Shown piece by piece: positions 18,371 to 28,695 of a stretch of 64,000 nucleotides of DNA (positions within the stretch are counted from its first letter, which is position 1; every line of letters begins with the position of its first letter). Where the stretch lies: the NCBI GenBank assembly GCA_021202335.1, contig JAJQDE010000024.1, positions 1 through 64,000 on the forward strand. The letters are read 5' to 3'. Made by a program: the position numbers and the translations under genes. The DNA is from Lachnospiraceae bacterium. GTDB taxonomy: Bacteria; Bacillota; Clostridia; Lachnospirales; Lachnospiraceae. Below the pieces are notes generated by a model. That model did not search any database. It saw only the letters and a program-made list of their open reading frames with translations, and had not been told where the DNA came from.

Positions 18371-19567
18371 TTGCAGCATAATTTTGATACAATCGTCCGC
18401 GACGGGCTTCAAAATCAAACGGCAACACCGTGTTATATAGTGAGCGAGTCGCTTTTGAAAAAAAATTTAGAGCTGCTGCGCCGAGTCAGCGATGCGTCGG
18501 GGTGTAAAATTCTTTTGGCGCAGAAGGCATTTTCAATGTATTCCTTTTATCCGCTGATTGGAGCATATCTCGATGGAGTGACGGCGAGCGGGCTTTACGA
18601 GGCAAGGCTTGGATATGAGGAGCTTTGCGCGGGCGCGGTTACGGATATCACGGGAGTGCAAAAAAGGTGTGAGAACCATGTCTTTTCGCCCGCATATCCG
18701 GAGGCGCATATGGAGGAGCTTTTGCAAATCTGCGACCACATTGTTTTTAATTCCTTTGCACAGTGGCGAAAATACCGGGACAGGGCTTTGGCGGCGGGAA
18801 AGGAATGTGGTATACGGATTAACCCGGAATGTTCGACGCAGGAGCACGCAATTTATGACCCGTGCGCGCCCGGCTCGCGGCTGGGCGTTACTGCGGCAGA
18901 TTTTGAGGAGGATGCGCTTGAGGGAATTTCAGGGCTTCATTTTCATTGTCTGTGCGAGCAGGACGCGGACGCGCTGGAGCAGACTGTGGAGGCGGTGGAG
19001 CGGAGGTTCGGCAAATATTTATATAAGATGAAATGGCTGAACTTCGGGGGCGGACACCATATTACAAGAGAGGGCTATGACGTTGACAGGCTGATAAGGC
19101 TTATCAGGCGAATCCGGGAGAAATATGATTTGACGGTCTATTTGGAGCCGGGGGAAGCAGTTGCGCTGAATGCGGGCTTTTTGGTGACAGAGGTGCTTGA
19201 GCTTGTGCAAAACGGCACTGTAACGAATGTAATCCTGGACACATCCGCGGCATGTCATATGCCGGATGTCCTTGAAATGCCCTACCGCCCGCCTCTTTAC
19301 GGGAGCGGTGAAGCCGGGGAAAAGCCGTACACGTACAGGCTTGGAGGCCCTACCTGCCTTGCGGGCGACATTATCGGGGATTATTCCTTTGACCATGAGC
19401 TTAAGCCGGGAGAGAGGCTTGTTTTTGGTGATATGGCGATTTATTCAATGGTAAAAAACAATACCTTTAACGGGATGCCTCTGCCGGATATTGCCGCGCT
19501 TGACGAGAGCGGGGCGCTTAAGACGGTAAAGCACTTTGGGTATGAGGATTTTAAGGGCAGGCTATAG
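18371..19567 (+). CDS. nspC: Carboxynorspermidine decarboxylase
   Basis: TPCYIVSESLLKKNLELLRRV, LLAQKAFSMYSFYP, LNFGGGHHITREGYD; fold III PLP decarboxylase. Confidence 0.9.
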   Translation: MQHNFDTIVRDGLQNQTATPCYIVSESLLKKNLELLRRVSDASGCKILLAQKAFSMYSFYPLIGAYLDGVTASGLYEARLGYEELCAGAVTDITGVQKRCENHVFSPAYPEAHMEELLQICDHIVFNSFAQWRKYRDRALAAGKECGIRINPECSTQEHAIYDPCAPGSRLGVTAADFEEDALEGISGLHFHCLCEQDADALEQTVEAVERRFGKYLYKMKWLNFGGGHHITREGYDVDRLIRLIRRIREKYDLTVYLEPGEAVALNAGFLVTEVLELVQNGTVTNVILDTSAACHMPDVLEMPYRPPLYGSGEAGEKPYTYRLGGPTCLAGDIIGDYSFDHELKPGERLVFGDMAIYSMVKNNTFNGMPLPDIAALDESGALKTVKHFGYEDFKGRL

Positions 19568-19683
19568 AAAAATGTTTTCAGAAAAATGTTTTCAGAAATT
19601 TTTTTCTTGCTAAACACGTTGGGAATATTGTATTATGTAATTAGAAAAGTGTCAATTTCAGATTTGCAGAAGGGAGTGATTGC

Positions 19684-20439
19684 ATGAGCACGATTACCAA
19701 AATTAATTCCGTGACAGGCTATGGACAGATAGCGAGCGGAAAGAAAGTGAACAAGGCTTCGGATAACGCGGCGTCTATGGCGATTGCCAACAAGCTGAAG
19801 GCAAATGCAAACGCCACGAAGGTGGCGGCGAAAAATACCCGTGAGGGAATTAATGCCACGAAGATATCCGATGGCGCGTATGACAGCATTTTGGACAGAC
19901 TGCAAAGCATCAAGTCGCTTGCGGTTAAGGCGGCAAACGGCACAAACAGCTCATCGGATAAGCAGGCTTTGCAGGATCAGATTAATCAGCAGCTTGCGGG
20001 GATTGATGAGTCCGCGAAGAATACGATTTACAATCAGACAAAGCTTATGGACGGAAGCTATGCGACGATGGAAATTGCAAGCAATCCTACGGGGCAGGGA
20101 AGCGAAATCAAGCTTGAGAGCGCAAGGCTTGACGCGCTTGGCTTATCAGGCTTCAGCGTGACCGGCGACAGTATTGATATGGATGCGATTGACAGGGCGA
20201 TTGAGCAGGTGAGCGCTGACAGAAGCGTGGTGGGCGCAAACGCAAACGGGCTTGCCGCAAGAGAGCGTGCAAATCAGGTCGCTTATGAGAACATGACGGC
20301 AGCGCAAAGCCGCATAGAGGATTTGGATGTGGGCGAGGCAGTCACGGATCTGCGCCGCGACGAAGCAGTTCAGAGCGCTCAGATTGCAATGTTTAAGAAG
20401 GAGCGCGAGCAGGAGGCAATGATAACAAAGCTTCTGTGA
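19684..20439 (+). CDS. Short atypical flagellin-like protein
   Basis: IASGKKVNKASDNAASMAIANKLKANA and AAQSRIEDLDVGEAVTDLRRDEAVQSAQIAMFKKEREQEAMITKLL resemble flagellin D1/D0 but the N-terminal D0 is shortened. Confidence 0.8.
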   Translation: MSTITKINSVTGYGQIASGKKVNKASDNAASMAIANKLKANANATKVAAKNTREGINATKISDGAYDSILDRLQSIKSLAVKAANGTNSSSDKQALQDQINQQLAGIDESAKNTIYNQTKLMDGSYATMEIASNPTGQGSEIKLESARLDALGLSGFSVTGDSIDMDAIDRAIEQVSADRSVVGANANGLAARERANQVAYENMTAAQSRIEDLDVGEAVTDLRRDEAVQSAQIAMFKKEREQEAMITKLL

Positions 20440-20486
20440 TGGCTTGCAGACCTGCGTTATAATGCTTATATAGTATATAATAATAG

Positions 20487-20526
20487 CGCCTGCCGGGGAA
20501 ATGAAGCTTCGGCAGGCGTTATTTTC
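20487..20526 (+). terminator. Rho-independent terminator
   Basis: CGCCTGCCG-gggaaatgaagctt-CGGCAGGCG-TTATTTT. Confidence 0.8.
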
Positions 20527-20604
20527 GGACGGCTAAGGGCTTCCGTGCGGTTCCTGCGATATTAGAGTAAATTTAATGCTGATTAACCGGAGGTAACGAA
20601 CATA

Positions 20605-21261
20605 ATGATAAGAAACAAAGCTTTTGGGCGGAGATTTGTTATATATATTCTCGGCTTTTTTATAATGACTATGGGTATATCGCTTTCAGTAAAATCCAAT
20701 CTGGGAGTATCTCCCGTAAGCTCAATTCCGTATACGATTACCTGTGTATTCGGGATTGAAATGGGAAATGCCACTATTTTATTTCATGTTTTTCTTGTGC
20801 TTCGGCAGATAATACTGTTACGAAAGGATTTTAAACCGGTAAATTTATTGCAGATTGTTGTGGGTATCGTGTTTGGCAAATTTACAACCTTATGCAATTA
20901 TTTGGCAAATATGCTGCCGCCTGTTGACAATATGGGGCTTCGGATAATATTGATGCTTATCAGCACAATTCTGATAGCCGTGGGAATTTTCTTTTATCTG
21001 CCCGCCGATATTATGCCGCTTGCCGGAGAGGGAGCTATGCAGGCGGTTTCACGGATAACGAAAATAGAGTTCCCGAAAGTAAAAATAGGGTTTGATGTGA
21101 GTATGGTACTGATTTCTCTGATAGTGTGCCTGATTGCCCTTCACGGATTGGGAAGCGTTGGTATAGGAACGGTTATAGCATCGTTTTTGGTAGGATTTAA
21201 TTTGGGAAAGCTGACAAAAAAATTCGGAGCGTGGAGAGATAAATTGTTGCGTGTAAGCTGA
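20605..21261 (+). CDS. YczE/YyaS/YitT family membrane protein
   Basis: MTMGISLSVKSNLGVSPVSSIPYTI motif; multiple TM segments. Confidence 0.75.
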   Translation: MIRNKAFGRRFVIYILGFFIMTMGISLSVKSNLGVSPVSSIPYTITCVFGIEMGNATILFHVFLVLRQIILLRKDFKPVNLLQIVVGIVFGKFTTLCNYLANMLPPVDNMGLRIILMLISTILIAVGIFFYLPADIMPLAGEGAMQAVSRITKIEFPKVKIGFDVSMVLISLIVCLIALHGLGSVGIGTVIASFLVGFNLGKLTKKFGAWRDKLLRVS

Positions 21262-21303
21262 TATGTATTATAGTGAAAATTTTATAAAATTGAATGAAAT
21301 TCA

Positions 21304-21332
21304 TTGAATTATATTCAACATTGTGGTATAAT
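21304..21332 (+). promoter_or_regulatory. Promoter with overlapping inverted repeats, upstream of TetR gene
   Basis: TTGAAT-17 bp-TATAAT; TGAAT-gaa-ATTCA and TTGAA-ttata-TTCAA overlap the -35. Confidence 0.65.
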
Positions 21333-21362
21333 GAAAGCAGCTTAAGAGAAATGAGGGAAAGC

Positions 21363-21968
21363 ATGACAAACCGACAAATCCGTGCTGTGGAAACAAAGAA
21401 GAAAATCATGGAGGCGGCGAAGGCACTGATTTCCGCAAATGGCTTTGAAAACATATCCATAGACGATATTGCCAAGGAAGCAGGCGTTTCCACGGGTTCC
21501 TTCTACACATACTTCAAAAGGAAGGAAGATGTGGTGGAGGAATTAAACCGTACAGATTTCTGCCGTTTGGCGGAAATTGTGAATGAGATGGAGGATAAAG
21601 ACATTTTGGAACGGCTGCGCTGCTATTGCAGAGGTTTTCTTGGAGGCATTGAGGAAACGGGAATTGAAATATGCAGGCAGTGGACGAAAAACAACCTTTC
21701 TCCCACCAGTATGCTGCTGAACGGAGAGGAAACGACCAAGTACAGCTACGACTACCGTGCCATGCAGTCGGTTTTGAGCGAGGGCGTAAGGCGCGGGGAA
21801 TTAAAGGGCGATTTGCCGATTGATGACCTTGCGCTGTTTTTTAACGCTGAGCTTTACGGGCTGATGATTGCGTGGTGCATGACGGATGGTGGCGTAAAGG
21901 GAACGGACAAGACAGATGCCTTTTGCGACACGGTAATCAAGGCGGCTTTAGAGCCGTACAGAAAATGA
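21363..21968 (+). CDS. TetR/AcrR family transcriptional regulator
   Basis: N-terminal HTH: ENISIDDIAKEAGVSTGSFYTYFKRKEDVVEEL. Confidence 0.93.
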   Translation: MTNRQIRAVETKKKIMEAAKALISANGFENISIDDIAKEAGVSTGSFYTYFKRKEDVVEELNRTDFCRLAEIVNEMEDKDILERLRCYCRGFLGGIEETGIEICRQWTKNNLSPTSMLLNGEETTKYSYDYRAMQSVLSEGVRRGELKGDLPIDDLALFFNAELYGLMIAWCMTDGGVKGTDKTDAFCDTVIKAALEPYRK

Positions 21969-21990
21969 AAAATTGGAATGGAGGATTAAA

Positions 21991-22833
21991 ATGGAATATG
22001 TAACAATGAATAATGGCGGTAAATGCCCGATAATCGGCATCGGGACTTATACTATTGCTCCGGCTGACGCCCAAAACAGCGTAAGGGAGGCACTCAAAAT
22101 GGGCTATGAGTGTATTGATACGGCAAATGCCTACGTCAATGAGAGAGCGGTCGGGCGCGGGATAAAGGAGAGCGGAGTTCCACGGGAAAGGATTTTTCTT
22201 TCCACCAAGCTTTGGGCGAGCGAATATGAAAACGAAAATGCAGTCGATGAAACATTAGAGCGGCTTGGCGTGGATTATGTGGATTTGCTGTACATCCATC
22301 AGCCTGCCGGGAACTGGCTTGCAGGGTACAGACAGCTTGAAAAAGCATATCGCGACGGCAAGGCAAAGGCGATTGGCATTTCCAATTTTGAGGGAAAATA
22401 TCTTGCGGAGCTTGAAACGAAATGGGAGATTGTCCCTCAGTTTATACAGGTGGAGGCGCATCCGTATTTTACACAGGAGGAGCTTCGAAAGGAACTGGAA
22501 CAATATAATATCAAACTGATGTCGTGGTATCCTTTGGGACACGGTGACAAGCTGCTGGTTGCCGAGCCGGTATTTGCAAAGCTTGGGAAGAAATACGGAA
22601 AATCTCCGGCGCAGGTTATTCTCCGCTGGCACACGCAGATGGGCTTTGTGGTGATTCCGGGCAGTAAAAATGCAGAGCATATTCGGGATAATCTTGATAT
22701 CCTTGATTTTAAGCTGACGGATGAGGATATGGCGGAAATCGAAAAGCTGAATTATGGCACTCGCTATTACAACCGTACAGACGAGGCGCTTGCGGGATTT
22801 GCGGCATGGCAGCCGGAGTATGAGAAGGAGTAG
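21991..22833 (+). CDS. Aldo/keto reductase
   Basis: YECIDTANAYVNERAVGRGIKESGVPRERIFLSTKLW, IGISNFEGKYL, VIPGSKNAEHIRDN. Confidence 0.93.
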   Translation: MEYVTMNNGGKCPIIGIGTYTIAPADAQNSVREALKMGYECIDTANAYVNERAVGRGIKESGVPRERIFLSTKLWASEYENENAVDETLERLGVDYVDLLYIHQPAGNWLAGYRQLEKAYRDGKAKAIGISNFEGKYLAELETKWEIVPQFIQVEAHPYFTQEELRKELEQYNIKLMSWYPLGHGDKLLVAEPVFAKLGKKYGKSPAQVILRWHTQMGFVVIPGSKNAEHIRDNLDILDFKLTDEDMAEIEKLNYGTRYYNRTDEALAGFAAWQPEYEKE

Positions 22834-23027
22834 GAGGAAGCATTTTGGATAATTAAGAACTTTACTATTATATATAGAATTGACGAACAGAGCAGAAGTG
22901 TAATTGTTGTTACGGTAAGGTATACGCCGAGTAGCTTTTAGCGTAAATTACAGTTGATTTCAGCGAGAAACTTGCATATAATAAAAGTAGGGAAATCCTA
23001 CTTTCCTACTTAAGGAGGCGCGGACTA

Positions 23028-23217
23028 TGGATGCAATTTTAGTAAACGATGCAAGAGTGATGTCTAAAGGACAGGTTACGATACCAAAGAATATCCGTGC
23101 TGTTTTGGGAGTTTCAGCAGGAGACAGGGTGAGGCTGAAAAAATAGGGATAATGTCTGAAGAAGATGTTGCAGAGTGGATTACGCAATCACGCCGAGAGG
23201 AAAATGAAAATTGTTAA
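23028..23217 (+). pseudogene. AbrB/MazE-type antitoxin remnant
   Basis: MDAILVNDARVMSKGQVTIPKNIRAVLGVSAGDRVRLKK* and, in another frame, EAEKIGIMSEEDVAEWITQSRREENENC*; middle missing, no toxin beside it. Confidence 0.65.
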
Positions 23218-23218
23218 A

Positions 23219-23267
23219 AGCCTTTATGATAAAGATAGCGACTCATCATAAAGGCTTTACTTTTTTG
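23219..23267 (+). terminator. Rho-independent terminator
   Basis: AGCCTTTATGAT-aaagatagcgactc-ATCATAAAGGCT-TTACTTTTTT. Confidence 0.8.
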
Positions 23268-23432
23268 CAGTCTCACACGCAATGGACAAATTGCGCGCTT
23301 TGTAGTAGTATAGGAATTATATTCTATATTATGAGAACCTGCTGGCGCAGAACCTCATAATCGTATACTATAAAACAGACGCGCAGCTTGTTCTTTTTTT
23401 GCGCTGATTTATACATTTGTGGAGGAAAATAA

Positions 23433-23527
23433 AACCAACAAGTTGGTTTGCAAATATTGTGCTTACGCAAAATGAGCGTAGCTCATTATGAATTTGCAGG
23501 CTTGAGTAAGAATGGAGGCTTCATAAA
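23433..23527 (+). repeat. Palindromic intergenic element directly 5' of uvrB
   Basis: AACCAAC-aa-GTTGGTT; TGCAAAT...ATTTGCA enclosing ATGAGC-gta-GCTCAT; tail gcaggcttgagtaagaatggagg. Confidence 0.7.
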
Positions 23528-25510
23528 ATGAACTTCAAGCTTCACGCTCCATATCAGCCCACGGGTGACCAGCCGCAGGCAATCGAGGCGCTCGTGAAGG
23601 GCTTCAAGGAAGGCAATCAATTCCAGACTTTACTGGGGGTTACGGGTTCGGGAAAGACCTTCACGATGGCGAATGTGATTGCGGCGCTAAATAAGCCCAC
23701 GCTTATCATCAGCCACAACAAAACCCTTGCGGGACAATTGTACTCCGAAATGAAGGAATTTTTCCCTGAAAACGCGGTGGAGTATTTTGTGTCCTACTAT
23801 GACTATTATCAGCCGGAGGCTTATATCCCATCGTCTGACACCTATATTGCAAAGGATTCCGCGGTGAATGACGAGATAGACAAGCTGCGGCTGTCGGCTA
23901 CGGCGTCGCTTACTGAGCGCAGGGATGTGGTCGTTGTCGCGTCCGTGTCCTGCATATACGGTTTGGGAAGCCCCGACGAGTATCAGGGCATGATGCTTTC
24001 TCTGCGCCCCGGCATGGAAAAGGATAGGGACAGTGTCATACGCGCACTGATAGAGATGCAGTATGACAGGAATGACATTGACCTTGAGCGCGGGCGTTTC
24101 CGCGTGCATGGGGATGTTGTGGACATAAATCCCGCGCAGGGCGGCGACAGCCTTATCCGCATAGAATATTTTGGCGACGAGATAGACCGTATATGTGAAA
24201 TAGATCCCGAGACAAGCAAGGTCACGGCGACGCTTGAGCATGTCACGATTTTCCCCGCGTCGCATTACGTGGTTGCGCCCGAGAGGATAAAGACGGCGTG
24301 TGAAAATATTGAGGCGGAGATGAAGGAGCGCGTGCGGTACTTTAAGAGCGAGGACAAGCTCCTTGAGGCGCAGCGCATATCCGAGCGCACGAATTTTGAC
24401 GTGGAGATGCTTCGGGAAACGGGCTTCTGTTCGGGAATTGAAAATTATTCAAGGCATTTGAACGGCACGCGTGAGGGCGACCCGCCGTACTGTCTTTTGG
24501 ACTTCTTTACGGACGATTTTCTTATCATAGTGGACGAGTCGCATATGACGATACCGCAGATACGCGGAATGTACGCGGGCGACCGTTCGCGCAAGAATAC
24601 ACTCGTGGAGTATGGCTTCAGGCTTCCCTCCGCTTTGGATAACAGACCGCTTAAATTCGAGGAGTTTGAGCAGAAGATAGACCAAATGCTTTTTGTGTCG
24701 GCAACTCCCGGCGTTTACGAGGGCGAGCATGAGCTTTTGCGCACAGAGCAGGTTATCAGACCGACGGGGCTTTTGGATCCTGAGATTATCGTTTGTCCTG
24801 TCGAGGGGCAGATTGACGACCTTATATCGCGCATAAACGAGCAGACGAAAAACCACAACAAGGTTTTAGTGACGACGCTCACAAAGCATATGGCGGAGGA
24901 TTTGACGAAGTATTTAAGCGAGGTCGGCATACGCGTAAAATATCTGCACTCCGACATTGATACGCTGGAGAGGTCGGAGATTATAAGAGATATGCGCCTT
25001 GACGTGTTTGACGTTTTAGTGGGTATCAACCTTTTACGAGAGGGGCTGGATATCCCCGAGATTTCGCTTGTCGCAATCCTTGACGCGGACAAGGAGGGCT
25101 TTCTGCGTTCCGCCACATCGCTGATACAGACCGTTGGGCGCGCGGCGAGGAACGCGCAGGGGCACGTGGTAATGTACGCGGACGTGATAACGGATTCCGT
25201 GCGTGAAACGCTTGACGAAACGGAGCGCAGGCGCAAAATACAGCAAAAATACAATGAGGAGCATAATATCACGCCGCAGACCATCAAAAAGGCGGTGCGC
25301 GATCTGATAAGCATTTCAAAGGCTGTCGCGAAGGAGGAGCAGGTGTTTGAGAAGGATCCTGAATCCATGGATGAGAAGGAGCTGAAAAAGCTTATAGCGA
25401 CGGTGGAGAAGAATATGCGCAGGGCGGCGGCTGATTTGAACTTTGAGGCGGCGGTAGAGCTTCGCGATAAAATGCTTGAGCTTAAAACGATGCTTGGAAA
25501 AATGGAATAG
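23528..25510 (+). CDS. uvrB: Excinuclease ABC subunit B
   Basis: [37 protein letters not shown] region, C-terminal UVR motif. Confidence 0.98.
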   Translation: MNFKLHAPYQPTGDQPQAIEALVKGFKEGNQFQTLLGVTGSGKTFTMANVIAALNKPTLIISHNKTLAGQLYSEMKEFFPENAVEYFVSYYDYYQPEAYIPSSDTYIAKDSAVNDEIDKLRLSATASLTERRDVVVVASVSCIYGLGSPDEYQGMMLSLRPGMEKDRDSVIRALIEMQYDRNDIDLERGRFRVHGDVVDINPAQGGDSLIRIEYFGDEIDRICEIDPETSKVTATLEHVTIFPASHYVVAPERIKTACENIEAEMKERVRYFKSEDKLLEAQRISERTNFDVEMLRETGFCSGIENYSRHLNGTREGDPPYCLLDFFTDDFLIIVDESHMTIPQIRGMYAGDRSRKNTLVEYGFRLPSALDNRPLKFEEFEQKIDQMLFVSATPGVYEGEHELLRTEQVIRPTGLLDPEIIVCPVEGQIDDLISRINEQTKNHNKVLVTTLTKHMAEDLTKYLSEVGIRVKYLHSDIDTLERSEIIRDMRLDVFDVLVGINLLREGLDIPEISLVAILDADKEGFLRSATSLIQTVGRAARNAQGHVVMYADVITDSVRETLDETERRRKIQQKYNEEHNITPQTIKKAVRDLISISKAVAKEEQVFEKDPESMDEKELKKLIATVEKNMRRAAADLNFEAAVELRDKMLELKTMLGKME

Positions 25511-25539
25511 TTGGCGAAGCTCAGAAATGAGGGATTAAT

Positions 25540-28410
25540 ATGAACGAACAGGAATTAAAAATGCTTCCGAAGGGGGAAGTAATAAGGATAAGGGGCGCAA
25601 ATGAGCATAACCTTAAAAATATCAATCTGGATATACCGCGAAACAAATTCGTGGTGCTGACGGGGCTTTCCGGCTCAGGAAAATCCTCGCTTGCCTTTGA
25701 TACCATATATGCGGAGGGACAGCGCAGATATATGGAGTCGCTTTCCTCGTATGCGAGAATGTTTTTGGGGCAGATGGAAAAGCCGAATGTGGACAGCATC
25801 GAGGGGCTTTCTCCCGCCATTTCCATAGACCAAAAATCCACGAACCGAAACCCGCGCTCAACCGTGGGAACCGTGACGGAGGTCTATGATTATTTCAGGC
25901 TTTTGTATGCGCGGATTGGTATTCCGCACTGTCCGAAATGCGGGAGAGAGATTAAGCGCCAGACCATAGACCAAATGACGGATCAACTGATGAGCCTTGA
26001 ACAGGGTACGAAAATCCAGCTTATGGCGCCTGTTGTGCGGGGAAGAAAGGGCGAGCACGCAAAGGTGATTGACCGCGCTAAGAAAAGCGGATATGTAAGA
26101 GTGCGCGTTGACGGAAGCATGTACGACTTGTCGGAGGAGATAAAGCTTGACAAAAACATCAAGCACAATATAGAGATAGTAGTTGACAGGCTTGTGGTCA
26201 GGGAGGGCATTGAGCGCAGACTCACGGACTCTATCGAGAACGTTATGGCACTCTCCGACGGACTGCTGCTTGTTGATGTGGCAGGCGGCGGAACTCTGAA
26301 CTTTTCGGACAGCTTTTCGTGCCCTGACTGCGGCGTCAGCATTGACGAGGTGGAGCCCAGAAGCTTTTCCTTCAATAATCCCTTCGGTGCGTGTCCTGAG
26401 TGCGTGGGGCTTGGCTATAAAATGGAGTTTGACGAGGATCTTATGATACCCGACAAAACCCTTAGCATAAATGAGGGCGCTATTACGGTTATGGGCTGGC
26501 AGTCCTGTGCGGATAAAGGGAGCTTTACGAATGCGATTTTGCAGGCGCTCTGCAAGGAGTACGGCTTTTCGCTTGACACGCCCTTTTGCGAGCTTTCGGA
26601 CGAGGTGCGTGATATGCTGATTAACGGAACGGGTGGCAGGACCGTCACTGTTTACTATAAGGGGCAGCGCGGTGAGGGCAGATATCCGATTGCCTTTGAG
26701 GGGCTGATTAAAAACGTGGAGCGCAAATATCGTGAAACCGCCTCCGAAATCACAAAGAGCGAATACGAAACCTTTATGCGCATCACGCCGTGCCGGGAAT
26801 GTGGGGGAAGGCGTTTGAAGAAAAGCTCGCTCGCAGTTACCGTGTGCGGCAAAAACATCCACGAGATAACCTCGATGTCCATCGGAAGCCTTTATGATTT
26901 TCTCGACACGATGGAGCTTACAAGTCAGCAGCAGCTTATAGGGAAAAGGATATTAAAGGAAATCAAGGCAAGAGTAGGCTTCCTGGCGAGCGTGGGTCTG
27001 GAATATTTAAGCCTTGCAAGAGGCACGGCTACGCTTTCGGGCGGCGAGGCGCAGCGCATCAGGCTTGCTACACAGATTGGTTCGGGGCTTGTGGGAGTCT
27101 GTTATATTTTGGACGAGCCGAGCATCGGGCTTCACCAGCGCGATAACGACAAGCTTATTTCAGCGCTCAAAAATCTGCAGGAGCTTGGGAATACTCTGAT
27201 AGTCGTAGAGCATGACGAGGACACCATGCTTGCGGCGGATCATGTGGTGGATATCGGACCGGGAGCGGGCGAGCACGGCGGCGAGGTCGTGGCGCAGGGA
27301 ACGGCGCAGGAGATTATGCAGGTGGAGCGGTCGATTACAGGTCAATACTTAAGCGGCAGACTGCAGATTCCCGTGCCTGCCGTCAGAAGAAAGCCCGCCG
27401 GCTGGCTTACCGTCAGGGGTGCGGCGGAAAATAATCTTAAAAACATAACCGTAAAATTCCCGCTTGGCGTATTTACGTGCGTGACAGGCGTGTCAGGCTC
27501 GGGCAAAAGCTCGCTTGTAAATGAAATTTTATATAAATACCTTGCAAAAAAGCTGAACCGCGCACGCACGATTCCCGGAAAATTCAAAAAAATAGAGGGG
27601 ACAGAGCAGCTTGACAAGGTTATCAATATCGACCAGTCGCCCATAGGCAGGACGCCGCGCTCGAACCCCGCGACCTACACGGGCGTGTTTGATCAGATAC
27701 GCGATTTGTTTGCGTCGACGCAGGATGCGAAGGCGCGCGGCTACACAAAGGGGCGCTTCAGCTTTAACGTCAAGGGCGGGCGCTGCGAGGCATGCGGCGG
27801 CGACGGTATCATCAAAATCGAGATGCATTTTCTGCCGGACGTGTATGTGCCCTGCGAGGTGTGCCAGGGGAAACGCTATAACCGTGAGACCCTTGAGGTC
27901 AAATATAAGGGGAAGAGCATTTATGATGTGCTCGACATGACGGTTGAGGAGGCGCTTAAATTTTTTGAGCCTGTTCCTTCCATTAGAAAGAAGATTGAAA
28001 CCCTGTATGATGTGGGGCTTTCCTATATTAAGCTTGGACAGCCGTCCACCACGCTTTCCGGAGGCGAGGCGCAGCGGATTAAGCTTGCGACGGAGCTTAG
28101 CCGCAGGAGCACGGGGAAAACCATCTACATTCTTGACGAGCCTACGACAGGGCTTCACTTTGCGGACGTCCATAAGCTTGTGGAGATACTGCAAAGGCTT
28201 GCGGAGGGCGGCAATACGGTGGTTGTAATTGAGCATAACCTTGACGTGATAAAAACTGCGGACTACATTATCGATATCGGTCCGGAGGGCGGCGACGGCG
28301 GCGGCACCGTGATTGCGGAGGGGACGCCGGAGAAGCTTGCGGAGGACGAACGCTCCTATACGGGAATTTATGTGAAAAAAATGCTGGAGCGCGCAAAAAA
28401 TACGCCGTAA
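25540..28410 (+). CDS. uvrA: Excinuclease ABC subunit A
   Basis: Two ABC signature motifs, zinc fingers ([34 protein letters not shown]). Confidence 0.98.
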   Translation: MNEQELKMLPKGEVIRIRGANEHNLKNINLDIPRNKFVVLTGLSGSGKSSLAFDTIYAEGQRRYMESLSSYARMFLGQMEKPNVDSIEGLSPAISIDQKSTNRNPRSTVGTVTEVYDYFRLLYARIGIPHCPKCGREIKRQTIDQMTDQLMSLEQGTKIQLMAPVVRGRKGEHAKVIDRAKKSGYVRVRVDGSMYDLSEEIKLDKNIKHNIEIVVDRLVVREGIERRLTDSIENVMALSDGLLLVDVAGGGTLNFSDSFSCPDCGVSIDEVEPRSFSFNNPFGACPECVGLGYKMEFDEDLMIPDKTLSINEGAITVMGWQSCADKGSFTNAILQALCKEYGFSLDTPFCELSDEVRDMLINGTGGRTVTVYYKGQRGEGRYPIAFEGLIKNVERKYRETASEITKSEYETFMRITPCRECGGRRLKKSSLAVTVCGKNIHEITSMSIGSLYDFLDTMELTSQQQLIGKRILKEIKARVGFLASVGLEYLSLARGTATLSGGEAQRIRLATQIGSGLVGVCYILDEPSIGLHQRDNDKLISALKNLQELGNTLIVVEHDEDTMLAADHVVDIGPGAGEHGGEVVAQGTAQEIMQVERSITGQYLSGRLQIPVPAVRRKPAGWLTVRGAAENNLKNITVKFPLGVFTCVTGVSGSGKSSLVNEILYKYLAKKLNRARTIPGKFKKIEGTEQLDKVINIDQSPIGRTPRSNPATYTGVFDQIRDLFASTQDAKARGYTKGRFSFNVKGGRCEACGGDGIIKIEMHFLPDVYVPCEVCQGKRYNRETLEVKYKGKSIYDVLDMTVEEALKFFEPVPSIRKKIETLYDVGLSYIKLGQPSTTLSGGEAQRIKLATELSRRSTGKTIYILDEPTTGLHFADVHKLVEILQRLAEGGNTVVVIEHNLDVIKTADYIIDIGPEGGDGGGTVIAEGTPEKLAEDERSYTGIYVKKMLERAKNTP

Positions 28411-28508
28411 AAATCCGGGCTAAAGTATTTAGGAATATGTCCGATATATAAAATAAGGCGTGAAATGCGGTAGTGTGAATAAAAAAATAAAAAAAGCGTG
28501 AAAACCCT

Positions 28509-28536
28509 TTGAAAATTGGCTGAATTAGGTTATAAT
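28509..28536 (+). promoter_or_regulatory. Promoter upstream of mreB/mbl
   Basis: TTGAAA - 16 bp - TATAAT. Confidence 0.6.
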
Positions 28537-28695
28537 GTACGCGGACATAGTGCGTCGCATTGGAATAGGCTAAGACGAAACTGTTATAATAATTCATTAA
28601 GACCATGAATCGCAGTGAACGGCATAAAGTCGTTTATTATTGTGAAACGGATATGGAAAGCGACGTTATCAATCGGAATGAAAGGGGCAGCAGCC

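Noticed and set aside
19566-19610. Tandem AAAAATGTTTTCAG repeat as a regulatory element
   Set aside because: AT-rich, only two copies, probably part of a weak terminator after nspC.
19568-19683. Sigma-28 promoter for the flagellin-like gene
   Set aside because: TAAA is present but no GCCGATAA-type -10 at the right spacing; a vegetative-like TTGCTA-18-TATTAT fits better but is weak.
28470-28484. GCGGTAGTGTGAAT shared between mreB upstream region and the polyamine leader
   Set aside because: Some repeated 14-mers are expected by chance in 64 kb; flanks do not match.
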